Made by a program: the position numbers and the translations under genes
Part shown: positions 35,113 to 42,858 of the stretch, piece after piece
Layout: the number at the start of each line of letters is the position of its first letter
How positions within the stretch are numbered: position 1 is the first letter of the stretch
NCBI GenBank assembly: GCA_030065235.1
Contig: JASJDC010000007.1
Coordinates: 155,656 to 219,655 of the forward strand
Length of the DNA stretch: 64,000 nucleotides
DNA from: Alphaproteobacteria bacterium
GTDB taxonomy: Bacteria; Pseudomonadota; Alphaproteobacteria; UBA8366; Aestuariispiraceae
Direction: 5' to 3'
The notes under the pieces: generated by a model
Database searches by the model: none
Told to the model about the DNA's origin: nothing
What the model saw: the letters and a program-made list of their open reading frames with translations, nothing else

Positions 35113-36000
35113 TTAGTGGTCCACCCTTTTTGATAGGGTCCGACGCATTCGGGCGCCCTGTTGGGCCGCCTGGAGCGAAGCGTAGGGCGGGCCAACAGGG
35201 CTTGGCAATATCGCCTGTGGTGCAGGCGGACGATACCCGAGCGAACTGTGTGGTCGCTGGGTGTTGTAGTAGACGCGCCAGCGCTCGATGAGCACCTGCG
35301 CTTCCTGGAGCGTATAGAAGATTTCCAGGTTCAGAAGCTCGTCACGCAGCTTGCTGTTAAAGCTCTCATTGTAGCCGTTCTCCCAAGGGCTCCCTGGCTC
35401 GATGAACAGCGTCTTCACGCCGACACGGCCAAGCCACTCCCGCACAGTTGTCGCCGTGAACTCTGACCCGTTGTCCGATCGAATATGGTCGGGCGGCCCA
35501 TGCCGAACAAAGAGCTCGGCCAGGCATTCCAGGACGCTCTGGGAGTTGAGTTTGCGATCCACCTTCACCGCCAGGCATCGGCGTGTGAACTCATCGATCA
35601 CCGTCAGCATCCGGAACCGGCGGCCATCATGCGTCCGGTCCATCACGAAGTCGTAGGACCAGACGTGATCTTTCCAACTCGGCCTAAGACGGATACACGA
35701 CCCGTCATTCAGCCAGAGCCGTCCACGCTTTTGCTGTTTCGCCGGGACCTTAAGCCCCTCCCGCCGCCAGATCCGATAGACCCGTTTCACGTTCACGCGC
35801 CACCCATCCCGACGCAGCAGCGCCGTGATGCGGCGATAGCCGTAGCGACCATATTCGCTGGCCAACCCTATGATGTCTTGGGTCAGCCGATCCTCGTCAG
35901 AGCGAACCATAGCAGGCTTGCGCTGCGTCGAGCGGTGCTGACCGACGACCGCGCAAGCGCGCCGCTCCGAGACATCCAGCTTCTTACGAACGTGATCCAC
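35113..36000 (-). CDS. IS3-family transposase OrfB (DDE integrase core)
   Basis: A 295-aa frame from a GTG at 36000. The retroviral-integrase fold has its first Asp in YDFVMDRTHDG, the second in HIRSDNGSEF and Glu in ENGYNESFNSKLRDELLN, so the DDE triad is complete. The frame continues upstream past the orfA stop as KLLSPARRRTCVDHVRKKL, consistent with -1 frameshifting to an OrfAB fusion that is the active transposase. Nothing suggests inactivation. Confidence 0.92.
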   Translation of the reverse strand: MDHVRKKLDVSERRACAVVGQHRSTQRKPAMVRSDEDRLTQDIIGLASEYGRYGYRRITALLRRDGWRVNVKRVYRIWRREGLKVPAKQQKRGRLWLNDGSCIRLRPSWKDHVWSYDFVMDRTHDGRRFRMLTVIDEFTRRCLAVKVDRKLNSQSVLECLAELFVRHGPPDHIRSDNGSEFTATTVREWLGRVGVKTLFIEPGSPWENGYNESFNSKLRDELLNLEIFYTLQEAQVLIERWRVYYNTQRPHSSLGYRPPAPQAILPSPVGPPYASLQAAQQGARMRRTLSKRVDH

Positions 36001-36023
36001 ACAGGTCCGGCGCCGGGCGGGGC

Positions 36024-36302
36024 TTAGTAGTTTCCCTCCAGCGCCTCTTTCAAGATCAGCTTGTCCAAGGTTAGATCGGAAACTGCCTTACGGAGCCGCA
36101 CGTTCTCCCGTTCCAGGTCCTTTAACCGGCGTGCTTGATCTACCTTCATGCCGCCATACTCTCGGCGCCAGCGGTAGAAGCTCTGCTCCGACACGCCGAG
36201 ACGGCGGCAAACAATCCCGACCGTCTCGCCCTGCGCTCGGGCCACCTCGGCCTCCCGCAGCATCCCGATAATCTCCTCGGCTTTGTAACGCTTCCTTGCC
36301 AT
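36024..36302 (-). CDS. IS3-family transposase OrfA (helix-turn-helix)
   Basis: A 92-aa protein starting MARKRYKAEEIIGMLREAEV. It has the HTH_21-type domain VCRRLGVSEQSFYRWRREYGG and a leucine-zipper-like tail LKDLERENVRLRKAVSDLTL. It binds the terminal repeats and regulates transposition; as the N-terminal part of OrfAB it supplies DNA binding. GGAGG precedes the ATG. Confidence 0.92.
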   Translation of the reverse strand: MARKRYKAEEIIGMLREAEVARAQGETVGIVCRRLGVSEQSFYRWRREYGGMKVDQARRLKDLERENVRLRKAVSDLTLDKLILKEALEGNY

Positions 36303-36324
36303 TCCAAACCTCCTTTTCTCAGGT

Positions 36325-37044
36325 TTAGAATGCGTGCGATTCTATCAACCAAACTGCACCACTTTCAGGGGGGCAGGCCAACTGGGCCAAGCCATGACAA
36401 TGAAACAACGCGACGACTTGATCAGGGTCACTTGTCCTCGCATCTAGAACGCCTGGCACCCGAAGTGGCATGTCCCAAACAGCATCTTTGGCCGTCGTGA
36501 ACGACCATTCGAAACGATACGTGAACTTTACACCAGGATGAACGTTACGACGAAACTCTTGCCCGATTACGCGCATCCACTTGCTGTACCAGTCTTTCAC
36601 CGCCACGTACTCTTCACCAACTTGCAGGTAGCAAAACTTGATAGTGAACGGCGCGATCTCGCGGATAGGAAGTCCGTAGAAGGGTTTTAGGAAATTCTGA
36701 ATCCTCTGGACGTGACGGTTTGCGCCATGGCCAACCCAGTCGTTGTAGTAGACTGGGTTCAGTACATCCTCGGCGATGATGTTGTGCTGGTCTACCCTCC
36801 AGCGCTTTGGATCAAGTGGATGACCGTAGCACTTCTTACAGTACTTTGATTGGCACGGGTAGCGGTCGCCGCATCTATCGATGCGTTCGGGCAATTTCCG
36901 GTTTTGGAGGTCATGTCTGAGAATACTCTGCTCAGCCTCAAAGCGGCCTAACATGGAGCCTGTGGAGACCTGCTTGCCAAGTTGGACTTCGAAATCCGAT
37001 AGCGGCCAATAACGCTGCTCACTCGCCCGCATGATCGGCCCCAT
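36325..37044 (-). pseudogene. Truncated Rep-like protein with zinc finger and HUH motif, cut by the IS
   Basis: The open frame starts at an ATG at 37044. About residue 221 it crosses into the insertion sequence at 36380, so the last 18 residues are IS-encoded. The native part has a four-cysteine cluster (Cys58, 64, 69, 72 in CGDRYPCQSKYCKKC) and ends in VVALFHCHGLAQ. That stretch has the hydrophobic-HxH-hydrophobic pattern of HUH endonucleases (rolling-circle Rep/relaxase, His215 and His217). The catalytic tyrosine expected downstream is lost. I regard it as a relic of a plasmid- or phage-type replication initiator; the family assignment is inference from motifs. Confidence 0.55.
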
Positions 37045-37265
37045 ATCTTAGTTGTAGTGATGATGTCGTTGCTACCAGTATTTTATCCATTCCTCATGAA
37101 GCATTACCGATGTACGACAAGTGTAGGATTACTGTTGGACATGCTTCCCCGACTATATAGGGGGAAAATCCCAATAGCGGTTGCATTTGCTGTTCATCAG
37201 GCTGTCAATTGAGATGCAGGTGTCACGCAGCAAAGTAAAGTAGGTAGATATTGGCAGGAGGTGGC

Positions 37266-37457
37266 ATGATGAAACCAACCAAACAGGACATGACAGTGCG
37301 ATCAGTACCGATCGAGGCAATAGACAAATTGAGCGCGTTGCAACAGCATACGCGTCTGACATATGGTGGCTTGATCGATGATGCTATCGAGGCGCTATGG
37401 GACGACTATCTATCCGAAGGCCACGAGGTGCCGATGCTCTCAAGTGATCAAGACTGA
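37266..37457 (+). CDS. Small ribbon-helix-helix-like protein
   Basis: The ATG at 37266 is preceded by AGGAGGTGGC, a very good ribosome binding site, giving 63 aa. TVRSVPIEAIDKLSALQQH followed by TRLTYGGLIDDAIEALWDDY fits the beta-strand, helix, helix pattern of MetJ/Arc-type regulators or antitoxins. The C-terminus is acidic. No toxin gene follows; an open reading segment after it is interrupted by the IS21 remnant. It could be a plasmid-type regulator left with the truncated Rep gene. Confidence 0.55.
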   Translation: MMKPTKQDMTVRSVPIEAIDKLSALQQHTRLTYGGLIDDAIEALWDDYLSEGHEVPMLSSDQD

Positions 37458-37570
37458 GGGGCGCCAAGTACCAGACTGAAACACCCGATGTTGTCAACGC
37501 AGCCGATGCATCTTTTGAGCATATTCAGAAGAACATGAAACGTATCGAAGCGGGCTACGTGGAGGTCGGT
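37458..37570 (+). other. Interrupted coding fragment of unknown origin
   Basis: A frame different from the preceding small gene stays open here and reads YQTETPDVVNAADASFEHIQ then KNMKRIEAGYVEVG, up to the point where IS21-type terminal sequence begins at 37571. It has the look of real protein sequence but no family is recognisable, and its start would overlap the small gene. I regard it as the tail of a gene interrupted by IS21. Confidence 0.3.
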
Positions 37571-37796
37571 TGTCAATCGGCATCCAAATGTGACCCCTTA
37601 TCGGCGGGCAATTCTGACCCCCTTTGTGTTTAGCTGGCCCGGCGCTGCGTAGCCCTCATATAGCGCAGCGGCGGCGGGCCAGCGGGGTTCCGCTTGGCGC
37701 TATGCTCTGTTTTTGAAGCTCCAACTCTCGTTGCCGGTTTCTACGATTTCGCAGTGATGCGTGAGGCGGTCGAGAAGCGCGGTAGTCATCTTTAGG
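37571..37796 (-). mobile_element. IS21-family remnant with the C-terminal end of istB
   Basis: The end starting TGTCAATCGGCATCC is typical of IS21-type terminal sequences. On the minus strand the frame ending at the TAA at 37630-37632 reads [20 protein letters not shown] and ESWSFKNRA, the well-known end of the IstB ATPase (normally [18 protein letters not shown]). Only about 50 residues of IstB remain, and sequence identity to the element stops near 37796, before the ABC transporter operon. istA and the rest of istB are gone. Confidence 0.72.
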
Positions 37797-37871
37797 ATTT
37801 TTCAGCACGGGGCTTTGTTTCGAGCCGTTACGGTTAGGCCTGTTCCTGCCGCTTCCGTCGCCGCTGGACGA

Positions 37872-38687
37872 TCACTCGTTGACTTTATCCAATCCGATGC
37901 TCATGGCGACGATGACAAGCGCGATAATCGCCAACAGTATTTGGACGCCGGATATGGCTGCGACCAGTGGCGTGCTGGTGAACTGGACCAGCGCGAGCAA
38001 CTCCACTGGAAGGGGCCTGTCCCGAAATCCGTGGGTGAAGATCGCCACCGACAAGTTATCGAAACCTTCGACGAAAGTGAAAACGGCGCCCGCCAAGATC
38101 GCCGGTGAGAGAAGCGGAAATGTAATGGTTCGAAGGCTCTGAAATGGACTGGCGCGCAGGTTCGCCGAAGCCTCTTCCAATGCCGGATCAAGGCGCATCA
38201 AGCGGCTTTGAACGGTCCGCACCATCACTGCGAGCACAAACACGGCGATCGAAATCGACTGCAGCCAAATGGACGGAGAAATCCCGACCAGGGCCCCGGC
38301 GAAGAGAATAGCGACGCCAAGAACAATTCCGGGAACCATGTGGGGCACCAGAACGAAGACTGAGAGTGCGGTCGTTCCTGGGAATTGACCCCGTACGCAC
38401 GCCAACGCCGTGGGGACTCCCAACACAATACAAAGAAGCGTGACGGTAACGCCCACTTGCAAGCTATTTATCATCGCTTCGACTAGGACGCCTTGTTCGA
38501 ACACCTCCGCATACCAGCGCAACGTGAACCCTTCCGGCGGAAAACTGACAAATGCGCGCGTGTCGAACGAGATGATCAGCACAATCACGGACGGCGCCAC
38601 CAGGAGCGCCAGCGAAAACACAGCGACCGCCAAGATCGCGCCAATTCCCAGAATGTCCGCAAGCGACGCCCGTCTCAGCGAAATCAT
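37872..38687 (-). CDS. ABC transporter permease, spermidine/putrescine (PotC) type
   Basis: The start is the ATG at 38687, overlapping the previous stop by four bases; the longer frame upstream only runs antisense-like through the other permease. The 271-aa protein has six hydrophobic segments and the BPD_transp EAA loop (EEASANLRASPFQSLRTITFPLL). It is the second inner-membrane subunit of the importer encoded at 37872-41738. Gene order (binding protein, ATPase, permease, permease) is typical of the PotABCD class. It probably takes up a cationic or nitrogenous organic substrate for the divergent catabolic operon. Confidence 0.88.
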   Translation of the reverse strand: MISLRRASLADILGIGAILAVAVFSLALLVAPSVIVLIISFDTRAFVSFPPEGFTLRWYAEVFEQGVLVEAMINSLQVGVTVTLLCIVLGVPTALACVRGQFPGTTALSVFVLVPHMVPGIVLGVAILFAGALVGISPSIWLQSISIAVFVLAVMVRTVQSRLMRLDPALEEASANLRASPFQSLRTITFPLLSPAILAGAVFTFVEGFDNLSVAIFTHGFRDRPLPVELLALVQFTSTPLVAAISGVQILLAIIALVIVAMSIGLDKVNE

Positions 38688-39610
38688 GCGTCCCGCCCCC
38701 TGGTCCAACGGGTCAGCCGGTTGGTGATGAGCGCGATGATCACCAAGACAATTAGGCACGTGACCATGAGGATGAGCGAGCTCACCGAGCCCTTGCTCCA
38801 ATCCAGCGAGAACACGACTTGTTCGTACACCATCGTTGCGGCGTTCAGGTAGTTCCCGCCGCCGAGAAGCTGCGGCACAACAAAGGTTGTGTAGCTGAGG
38901 GTGAAGACCAAGGCGGCGCCGGTCCCAATCCCGGGCACGCTCAGAGGGAAAATGATGGTACGGAGAGTCGCCAACTGCGAAGCGCCCAGATTCTCCGCCG
39001 CTTCGACCAAACGGGTGTCGTGACGGCTCATAACGGCGATAAGCGGCAAGATCATGACAGGCAGATGGATCTGCACCATGCCGATCAAGACGGCCCAATG
39101 GGTGTTCATAATCCGCAATGGTTGGTCGATCAGGTCGATGCTCAGGAGGGTCGAGTTCACAACACCTCGGCCCCCCAAAATCACCAGCCAAGCGTAGGTG
39201 CGAACGATGCCGCTTGTCAGCAGGGGTGCGATGGTCAGGATCAAGATGATCCTTTTCGTCCAACGGCCCCCGACCAGAAAGAGGTAGGCGACTGGGTATC
39301 CAAAAACGAGACAGAAGAATGTCGTCGTAAGGGCCAAATTCAACGAGCGCTGAAACGTGATCCAGTAAAGCGGGTCCGTCAGCGCCGTGGTCAGATGCGT
39401 CAGAGAAAAGGTTTGTGAGATGATTGCGCCGCGTGCGACTTCGATGTCGGAGAAACCCAGAGATAAAAGGATTGCAAACGGGATGACGGCCATCACCATC
39501 AAAACAACGATCGATGGAACCGCCGGCCAGACACCGCGCCCAGACAGCAGAGCGTCTACAAGCCGTTCGCCCCAACCCGCTCCGCCTGCCGGTACGGAAA
39601 CGTTGGCCAT
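38684..39610 (-). CDS. ABC transporter permease, spermidine/putrescine (PotB) type
   Basis: I take the ATG at 39610 (MANVSVPAGG), which overlaps the ATPase stop by one base; the frame is open upstream but encodes reverse ATPase sequence. The 308-aa protein has a cytoplasmic N-terminus, six membrane segments (SIVVLMVMAVIPFAILLSLGF first) and the EAA loop EAAENLGASQLATLRTIIFPLS. It pairs with the following permease to form the channel. Confidence 0.88.
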   Translation of the reverse strand: MANVSVPAGGAGWGERLVDALLSGRGVWPAVPSIVVLMVMAVIPFAILLSLGFSDIEVARGAIISQTFSLTHLTTALTDPLYWITFQRSLNLALTTTFFCLVFGYPVAYLFLVGGRWTKRIILILTIAPLLTSGIVRTYAWLVILGGRGVVNSTLLSIDLIDQPLRIMNTHWAVLIGMVQIHLPVMILPLIAVMSRHDTRLVEAAENLGASQLATLRTIIFPLSVPGIGTGAALVFTLSYTTFVVPQLLGGGNYLNAATMVYEQVVFSLDWSKGSVSSLILMVTCLIVLVIIALITNRLTRWTRGRDA

Positions 39611-40689
39611 CAATGCGCGCCTGGGTAGATCGAGCAAGAGGCGGGATCGATAACCTGCAGGCCGACGCAGGCGCCGTCCGCATATATCTGCGACTGTTGC
39701 TGACGCATTGACAAAACCTTGATCTGGTCTCCCGCCACATCGACATGATATTCGATCAACGGCCCCACCGGACGGTGGAACGCAATGGTTCCCCGCCAAT
39801 CTTGGTCCTGCGCGTCGACCAGGCGGATATTGTGCGGCCGGATCATCACTTTCACCGGGCCTTGCAGTTCGGTGGATTGCGACTGACCATCCGGCAGCAA
39901 GACAGCGCCGGCCTGCGCCTCGCCGCTGAAGAAATTCGACATCCCGATAAAGTCAGCGACATAGGCGGTTGCCGGTCGGTCAAAGATTTCCTCTGGCGGC
40001 GCCGCCTGCTCGATACGACCTGCACGCATGACGGCGATGCGGTCGCTCATGGTCAAGGCTTCTTCTTGATCATGCGTAACAAAAATCGACGTGAGGCCGA
40101 GCTTCTTGATCAACTGTCTCAGTTCGACCTGCATGCTGCCGCGCAGCTTGGCGTCTAGCGCGTTGAATGGTTCGTCCAACAGCAATACCCGGGGCTCCAT
40201 CACGAGCACCCGCGCAATCGCGACGCGTTGCTGTTGACCGCCGGATAGTTGGCTTGGGTAGCGGTCTTCAAGCCCGGTGAGGGACACGGTTTCCAGCGCC
40301 GTCGATACGCGTTCCGCGACCGCAGAACGGGGCATTCTCAACATGCGAAGGGCGTACCCTACATTTTGCACGACCGTCATATGAGGAAACAGCGCATAAC
40401 TCTGAAAGACGACGCCGACGGGGCGGCGGTTGACAGGAACGGCGCCCATGTCCCGTCCATCAATCCGGATGCCGCCGCTATCGGCGTCCCAGAATCCGGC
40501 GATGCAACGAAGGAGGGTGGTCTTGCCGCAGCCTGACGGTCCCAGGAGTGTGACAATCTCTCCTTCGGCGACATCCAGCGAGCAGTTTTCGAGGACCGTA
40601 AGACTGTCGAACTTCTTACTAACGGCCCCGATGCTGAGCACCGGGGCCGGGTCGTTGCTGTCGATCATAGGACCGGCAGTATCAAGCAT
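39610..40689 (-). CDS. ABC transporter ATPase, PotA type
   Basis: A 359-aa ATPase with Walker A GPSGCGKTT, Q-loop VFQSYALFPHMTV, signature LSGGQQQR, Walker B VLLLDEPFNALD and H-loop VTHDQEEAL. Residues 245-359 are a TOBE regulatory domain (VKVMIRPHNIRL). Start and stop overlap the neighbouring genes by one base each, so translation is coupled through the whole operon. It energises uptake from the cytoplasmic side. Confidence 0.92.
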   Translation of the reverse strand: MLDTAGPMIDSNDPAPVLSIGAVSKKFDSLTVLENCSLDVAEGEIVTLLGPSGCGKTTLLRCIAGFWDADSGGIRIDGRDMGAVPVNRRPVGVVFQSYALFPHMTVVQNVGYALRMLRMPRSAVAERVSTALETVSLTGLEDRYPSQLSGGQQQRVAIARVLVMEPRVLLLDEPFNALDAKLRGSMQVELRQLIKKLGLTSIFVTHDQEEALTMSDRIAVMRAGRIEQAAPPEEIFDRPATAYVADFIGMSNFFSGEAQAGAVLLPDGQSQSTELQGPVKVMIRPHNIRLVDAQDQDWRGTIAFHRPVGPLIEYHVDVAGDQIKVLSMRQQQSQIYADGACVGLQVIDPASCSIYPGAH

Positions 40690-41738
40690 CAGGCGGCGAA
40701 CATTCGGTCAAAGGTTTCAACCGTCTCGCCCCGCAAAGGAGCGAAAGATCGCCAATCCAAAGATGTGGTGCTGTTGAGCTCTTCGGGGGTCGACGGCACG
40801 TAGGGCGCCGCGTCGGCGGAGACTTCAATGCCTTCAACAACAGTGCCAAAGTAGATTGGCGCGCTTCCCGCCATCTTCTGAATCTCAGGGGTCAAGAGAA
40901 TATTGGCGAACTCATGTACCAGATCCGCCGTTCCTTCCGCCGTGTTGACGAACTGAACAATGTTGGTGGGAAGCATCAACGGACCGGGCCCTGCAATCTT
41001 GGCGTAACCAATCGGCAGTCCAGACGACGCGGCAAGCGCTGTATTCACGTGCCAAAGCGGCGCCAAGTCCACTTCGCCACGTTCAATCATCTGCTGCAGC
41101 AAGGGTGGGCTACGACCGACCAACGGGCTCAGCTCCTCCCATTTTGACAGGGCGAACTGCATATCGTTTTGCGGCATGCCAAAGGCTTCGCAGGTCGCCG
41201 CCAATACTCCCAATCCCAGGTTGGATTGCGGACGGCACATCCCTATGCGGCCGTTGAACTCACCGCTCCACAGGTCTTCCCAGCGACTGGGAGGCGTCGA
41301 GATCTTGGTTGTGTCATACGCAATCCCGATGCCCTCGAACCAAATCGGCTGACCGACATCATAGCCATAGGGCATGAAGCGCGGATCGACATTTCCTGAA
41401 TTCGGGATCTTGCTGAAGTCCAACGGCACGATGACGTCTTCGGCCAGGGCGTTTACAATGGCTGGTGAGCCCATAACAGCCAGATCGTATGGGGAATTAC
41501 CGCGCGCGGCCTTAATCTGGGCGAGCGCTTCCGCTGAAAGGCCGCCGATCACACGCAAGGAAACGCCTGGGTTGCGACGTCCCAATTCTTCACCGGCTGC
41601 AATCAGCGGCGCGTCGGATGCATTGCCGTATCCGACCATCACCAATTCGCGCGACTGCGCCCGCAGGATGGACGGCGCAGACAATGCGGCCGTGGTTGCG
41701 GCCACGCCGCTCAGGACCGTGCGTCGTGTCAGTTTCAT
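40689..41738 (-). CDS. Extracellular solute-binding protein, PotD/Fe-type, Tat-exported
   Basis: The ATG at 41738 (MKLTRRTVLSGV) has GGGAG seven bases upstream; ATG 41744 overlaps that site. A Tat signal (TRRTVLSG, cleavage near ILRAQS) is followed by a type-2 periplasmic binding protein: LVMVGYGNASDAPLI, YDLAVMGSPAIVNALAED, WFEGIGIAYDTTKI, RWEDLWSGEFNGRIGMC. The mature protein would capture the substrate in the periplasm. PotD-class proteins bind polyamines, 2-aminoethylphosphonate, opines and similar amines, so the substrate is not fixed by sequence. Confidence 0.88.
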   Translation of the reverse strand: MKLTRRTVLSGVAATTAALSAPSILRAQSRELVMVGYGNASDAPLIAAGEELGRRNPGVSLRVIGGLSAEALAQIKAARGNSPYDLAVMGSPAIVNALAEDVIVPLDFSKIPNSGNVDPRFMPYGYDVGQPIWFEGIGIAYDTTKISTPPSRWEDLWSGEFNGRIGMCRPQSNLGLGVLAATCEAFGMPQNDMQFALSKWEELSPLVGRSPPLLQQMIERGEVDLAPLWHVNTALAASSGLPIGYAKIAGPGPLMLPTNIVQFVNTAEGTADLVHEFANILLTPEIQKMAGSAPIYFGTVVEGIEVSADAAPYVPSTPEELNSTTSLDWRSFAPLRGETVETFDRMFAA

Positions 41739-41940
41739 CAACATTCTCCCTTATGCTTACCAATTGGCAGCCTGTCATCTGCCAAAGAAACCAATGAACA
41801 TCCATGAGCGGTCCGCAGTAAACTTGCTTTCAAAAAACCGCGTAACGAAAATTTCAGCAAAACCCATGCCAAGGTCAAGAGGGTTCCGTCCAAGGCCGCT
41901 AGCGGTGCGCCGTCGGCGCTCGTGGAGGATGTCCCGCCTG

Positions 41941-42741
41941 TTACGCAAGCATCACTTGGAGGCCCGCTTTTTCGAGCGGCGCCAAGCTGGCGGCGGCCGC
42001 CTGATTGTCTGAAATTAAAGCAGAAATTTCGTCTAGGGCCGCGATCCGCGCGCCGGCGACATGACCGATCTTACCGTGATCCGCCAGCACGATCGCGCGC
42101 CTCGCGGACGATATCATCGCACGCTTGATTTCGACTTCTTCGAAATGCGCGTTTGTGAATCCTCGGTCAGCGTCAACGCCGGCGCAGCAAATGAATGCAC
42201 AATCAGCATTCAATTGCTCAAGAATTAGGCTTCCGTATGGCGGTATAAGAGACCGGGATTGTCGGTTGCGACCCGTCTTTTTCAGTGTGCCGCCGGTCGA
42301 AATGACCGTAATTCCTGGGTGGAGCTCCAAGAGTATGGCGATGTCCAAGCTGCTCGTAATGACGACCACATCGCTCAAGCTTTTTGGCAGGGCTGCCGCC
42401 ATGGCGCTTGTGGTTGTGCCTGCGTCCAAAATGACTGTTTCGCCATTTCCAACCATGGAGGCGGCGAGGCGCCCGATGCGCTCTTTCTGAGCGCTGAAAT
42501 TATGGCTGGGTATCTCGATGGGCCTCTCAAACCGCGCGGGCTGTATCCTGGTCGCCCCGCCCCGGATGCGTCTCAACAGCATACGATTCTGCAAGACCTC
42601 GAGGTCGGTTCGGATGGTGACGGCAGACACGCCAAGCGCTTCGGAGAGCGCGGTCACCTCAACGCTGTGCCGCTCTTCCAAGAGAGACAGGATCTTCTCC
42701 TGGCGGGGATTGATCGGATCGGAAGCGTCATTTTCAGTCAT
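41941..42741 (-). CDS. DeoR/GlpR family transcriptional repressor
   Basis: The ATG at 42741 (MTENDASDP) gives 266 aa. The N-terminal winged helix reads RQEKILSLLEERHSVEVTAL then SEALGVSAVTIRTDLEVL, the DeoR signature. The C-terminal sugar-phosphate sensor domain shows VILDAGTTTSAMAAAL, VVITSSLDIAILL and the CAGVDADRGFTNAHFEEVEIKRAM-type core. Such proteins sense phosphorylated sugars. The gene lies between the ABC operon and the divergent catabolic operon and is the natural repressor of both; the inducer is likely a phosphorylated intermediate made by the PfkB kinase (inference). Confidence 0.9.
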   Translation of the reverse strand: MTENDASDPINPRQEKILSLLEERHSVEVTALSEALGVSAVTIRTDLEVLQNRMLLRRIRGGATRIQPARFERPIEIPSHNFSAQKERIGRLAASMVGNGETVILDAGTTTSAMAAALPKSLSDVVVITSSLDIAILLELHPGITVISTGGTLKKTGRNRQSRSLIPPYGSLILEQLNADCAFICCAGVDADRGFTNAHFEEVEIKRAMISSARRAIVLADHGKIGHVAGARIAALDEISALISDNQAAAASLAPLEKAGLQVMLA

Positions 42742-42748
42742 GCGCTTG

Positions 42749-42796
42749 CTTTCGAAATAGGCTTGCGTTTCTAGATAAACTGATGAATATCGAAAG
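42749..42796. promoter_or_regulatory. Candidate DeoR operator pair in the divergent intergenic region
   Basis: CTTTCGA (42749-42755) and its exact complement TCGAAAG (42790-42796) flank an AT-rich 34-base interval between the repressor start and the catabolic operon. The half-sites are about four helical turns apart (41 bases), which would place them on one face of the DNA. A similar GCTTTC...CGAAA arrangement occurs upstream of the binding-protein gene at about 41825-41850. Binding is inferred, not shown. Confidence 0.5.
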
Positions 42797-42858
42797 TCAG
42801 GAGCGATTGCCAGCGCTCTGCGCCAGCGACAAAAACCCAAGCAAATTCGGAGTGTGTT

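Larger units (their letters stand above)
35099..36380 (-). mobile_element. IS3-family insertion sequence (IS407-like), complete
   Basis: The element carries orfA and orfB of an IS3-family transposase on the minus strand and is bounded by imperfect inverted repeats. The outermost match is TGGCCTGCCCC at 35099 and its complement ending at 36380, continuing into AGTGGT-CA...TTGATAG...ACGCATTC on both ends. Length is 1282 bp. OrfA-OrfB overlap in a -1 arrangement typical of programmed frameshifting. No convincing direct target duplication flanks it (left GCA, right ACT), suggesting a deletion or rearrangement after insertion. Both flanking open frames are truncated exactly at its ends. Confidence 0.88.

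Noticed and set aside
34582..37871. Integrase gene or duplicated tRNA-Glu end marking the island
   Set aside because: No integrase catalytic motif and no second copy of the tRNA 3' end were seen inside the window.
37872..39746. Single 624-codon permease-like frame
   Set aside because: Only the last 271 residues are a permease. The upstream part is out-of-frame reading of the PotB-type gene, and ATG 38687 with a four-base overlap is the natural start.
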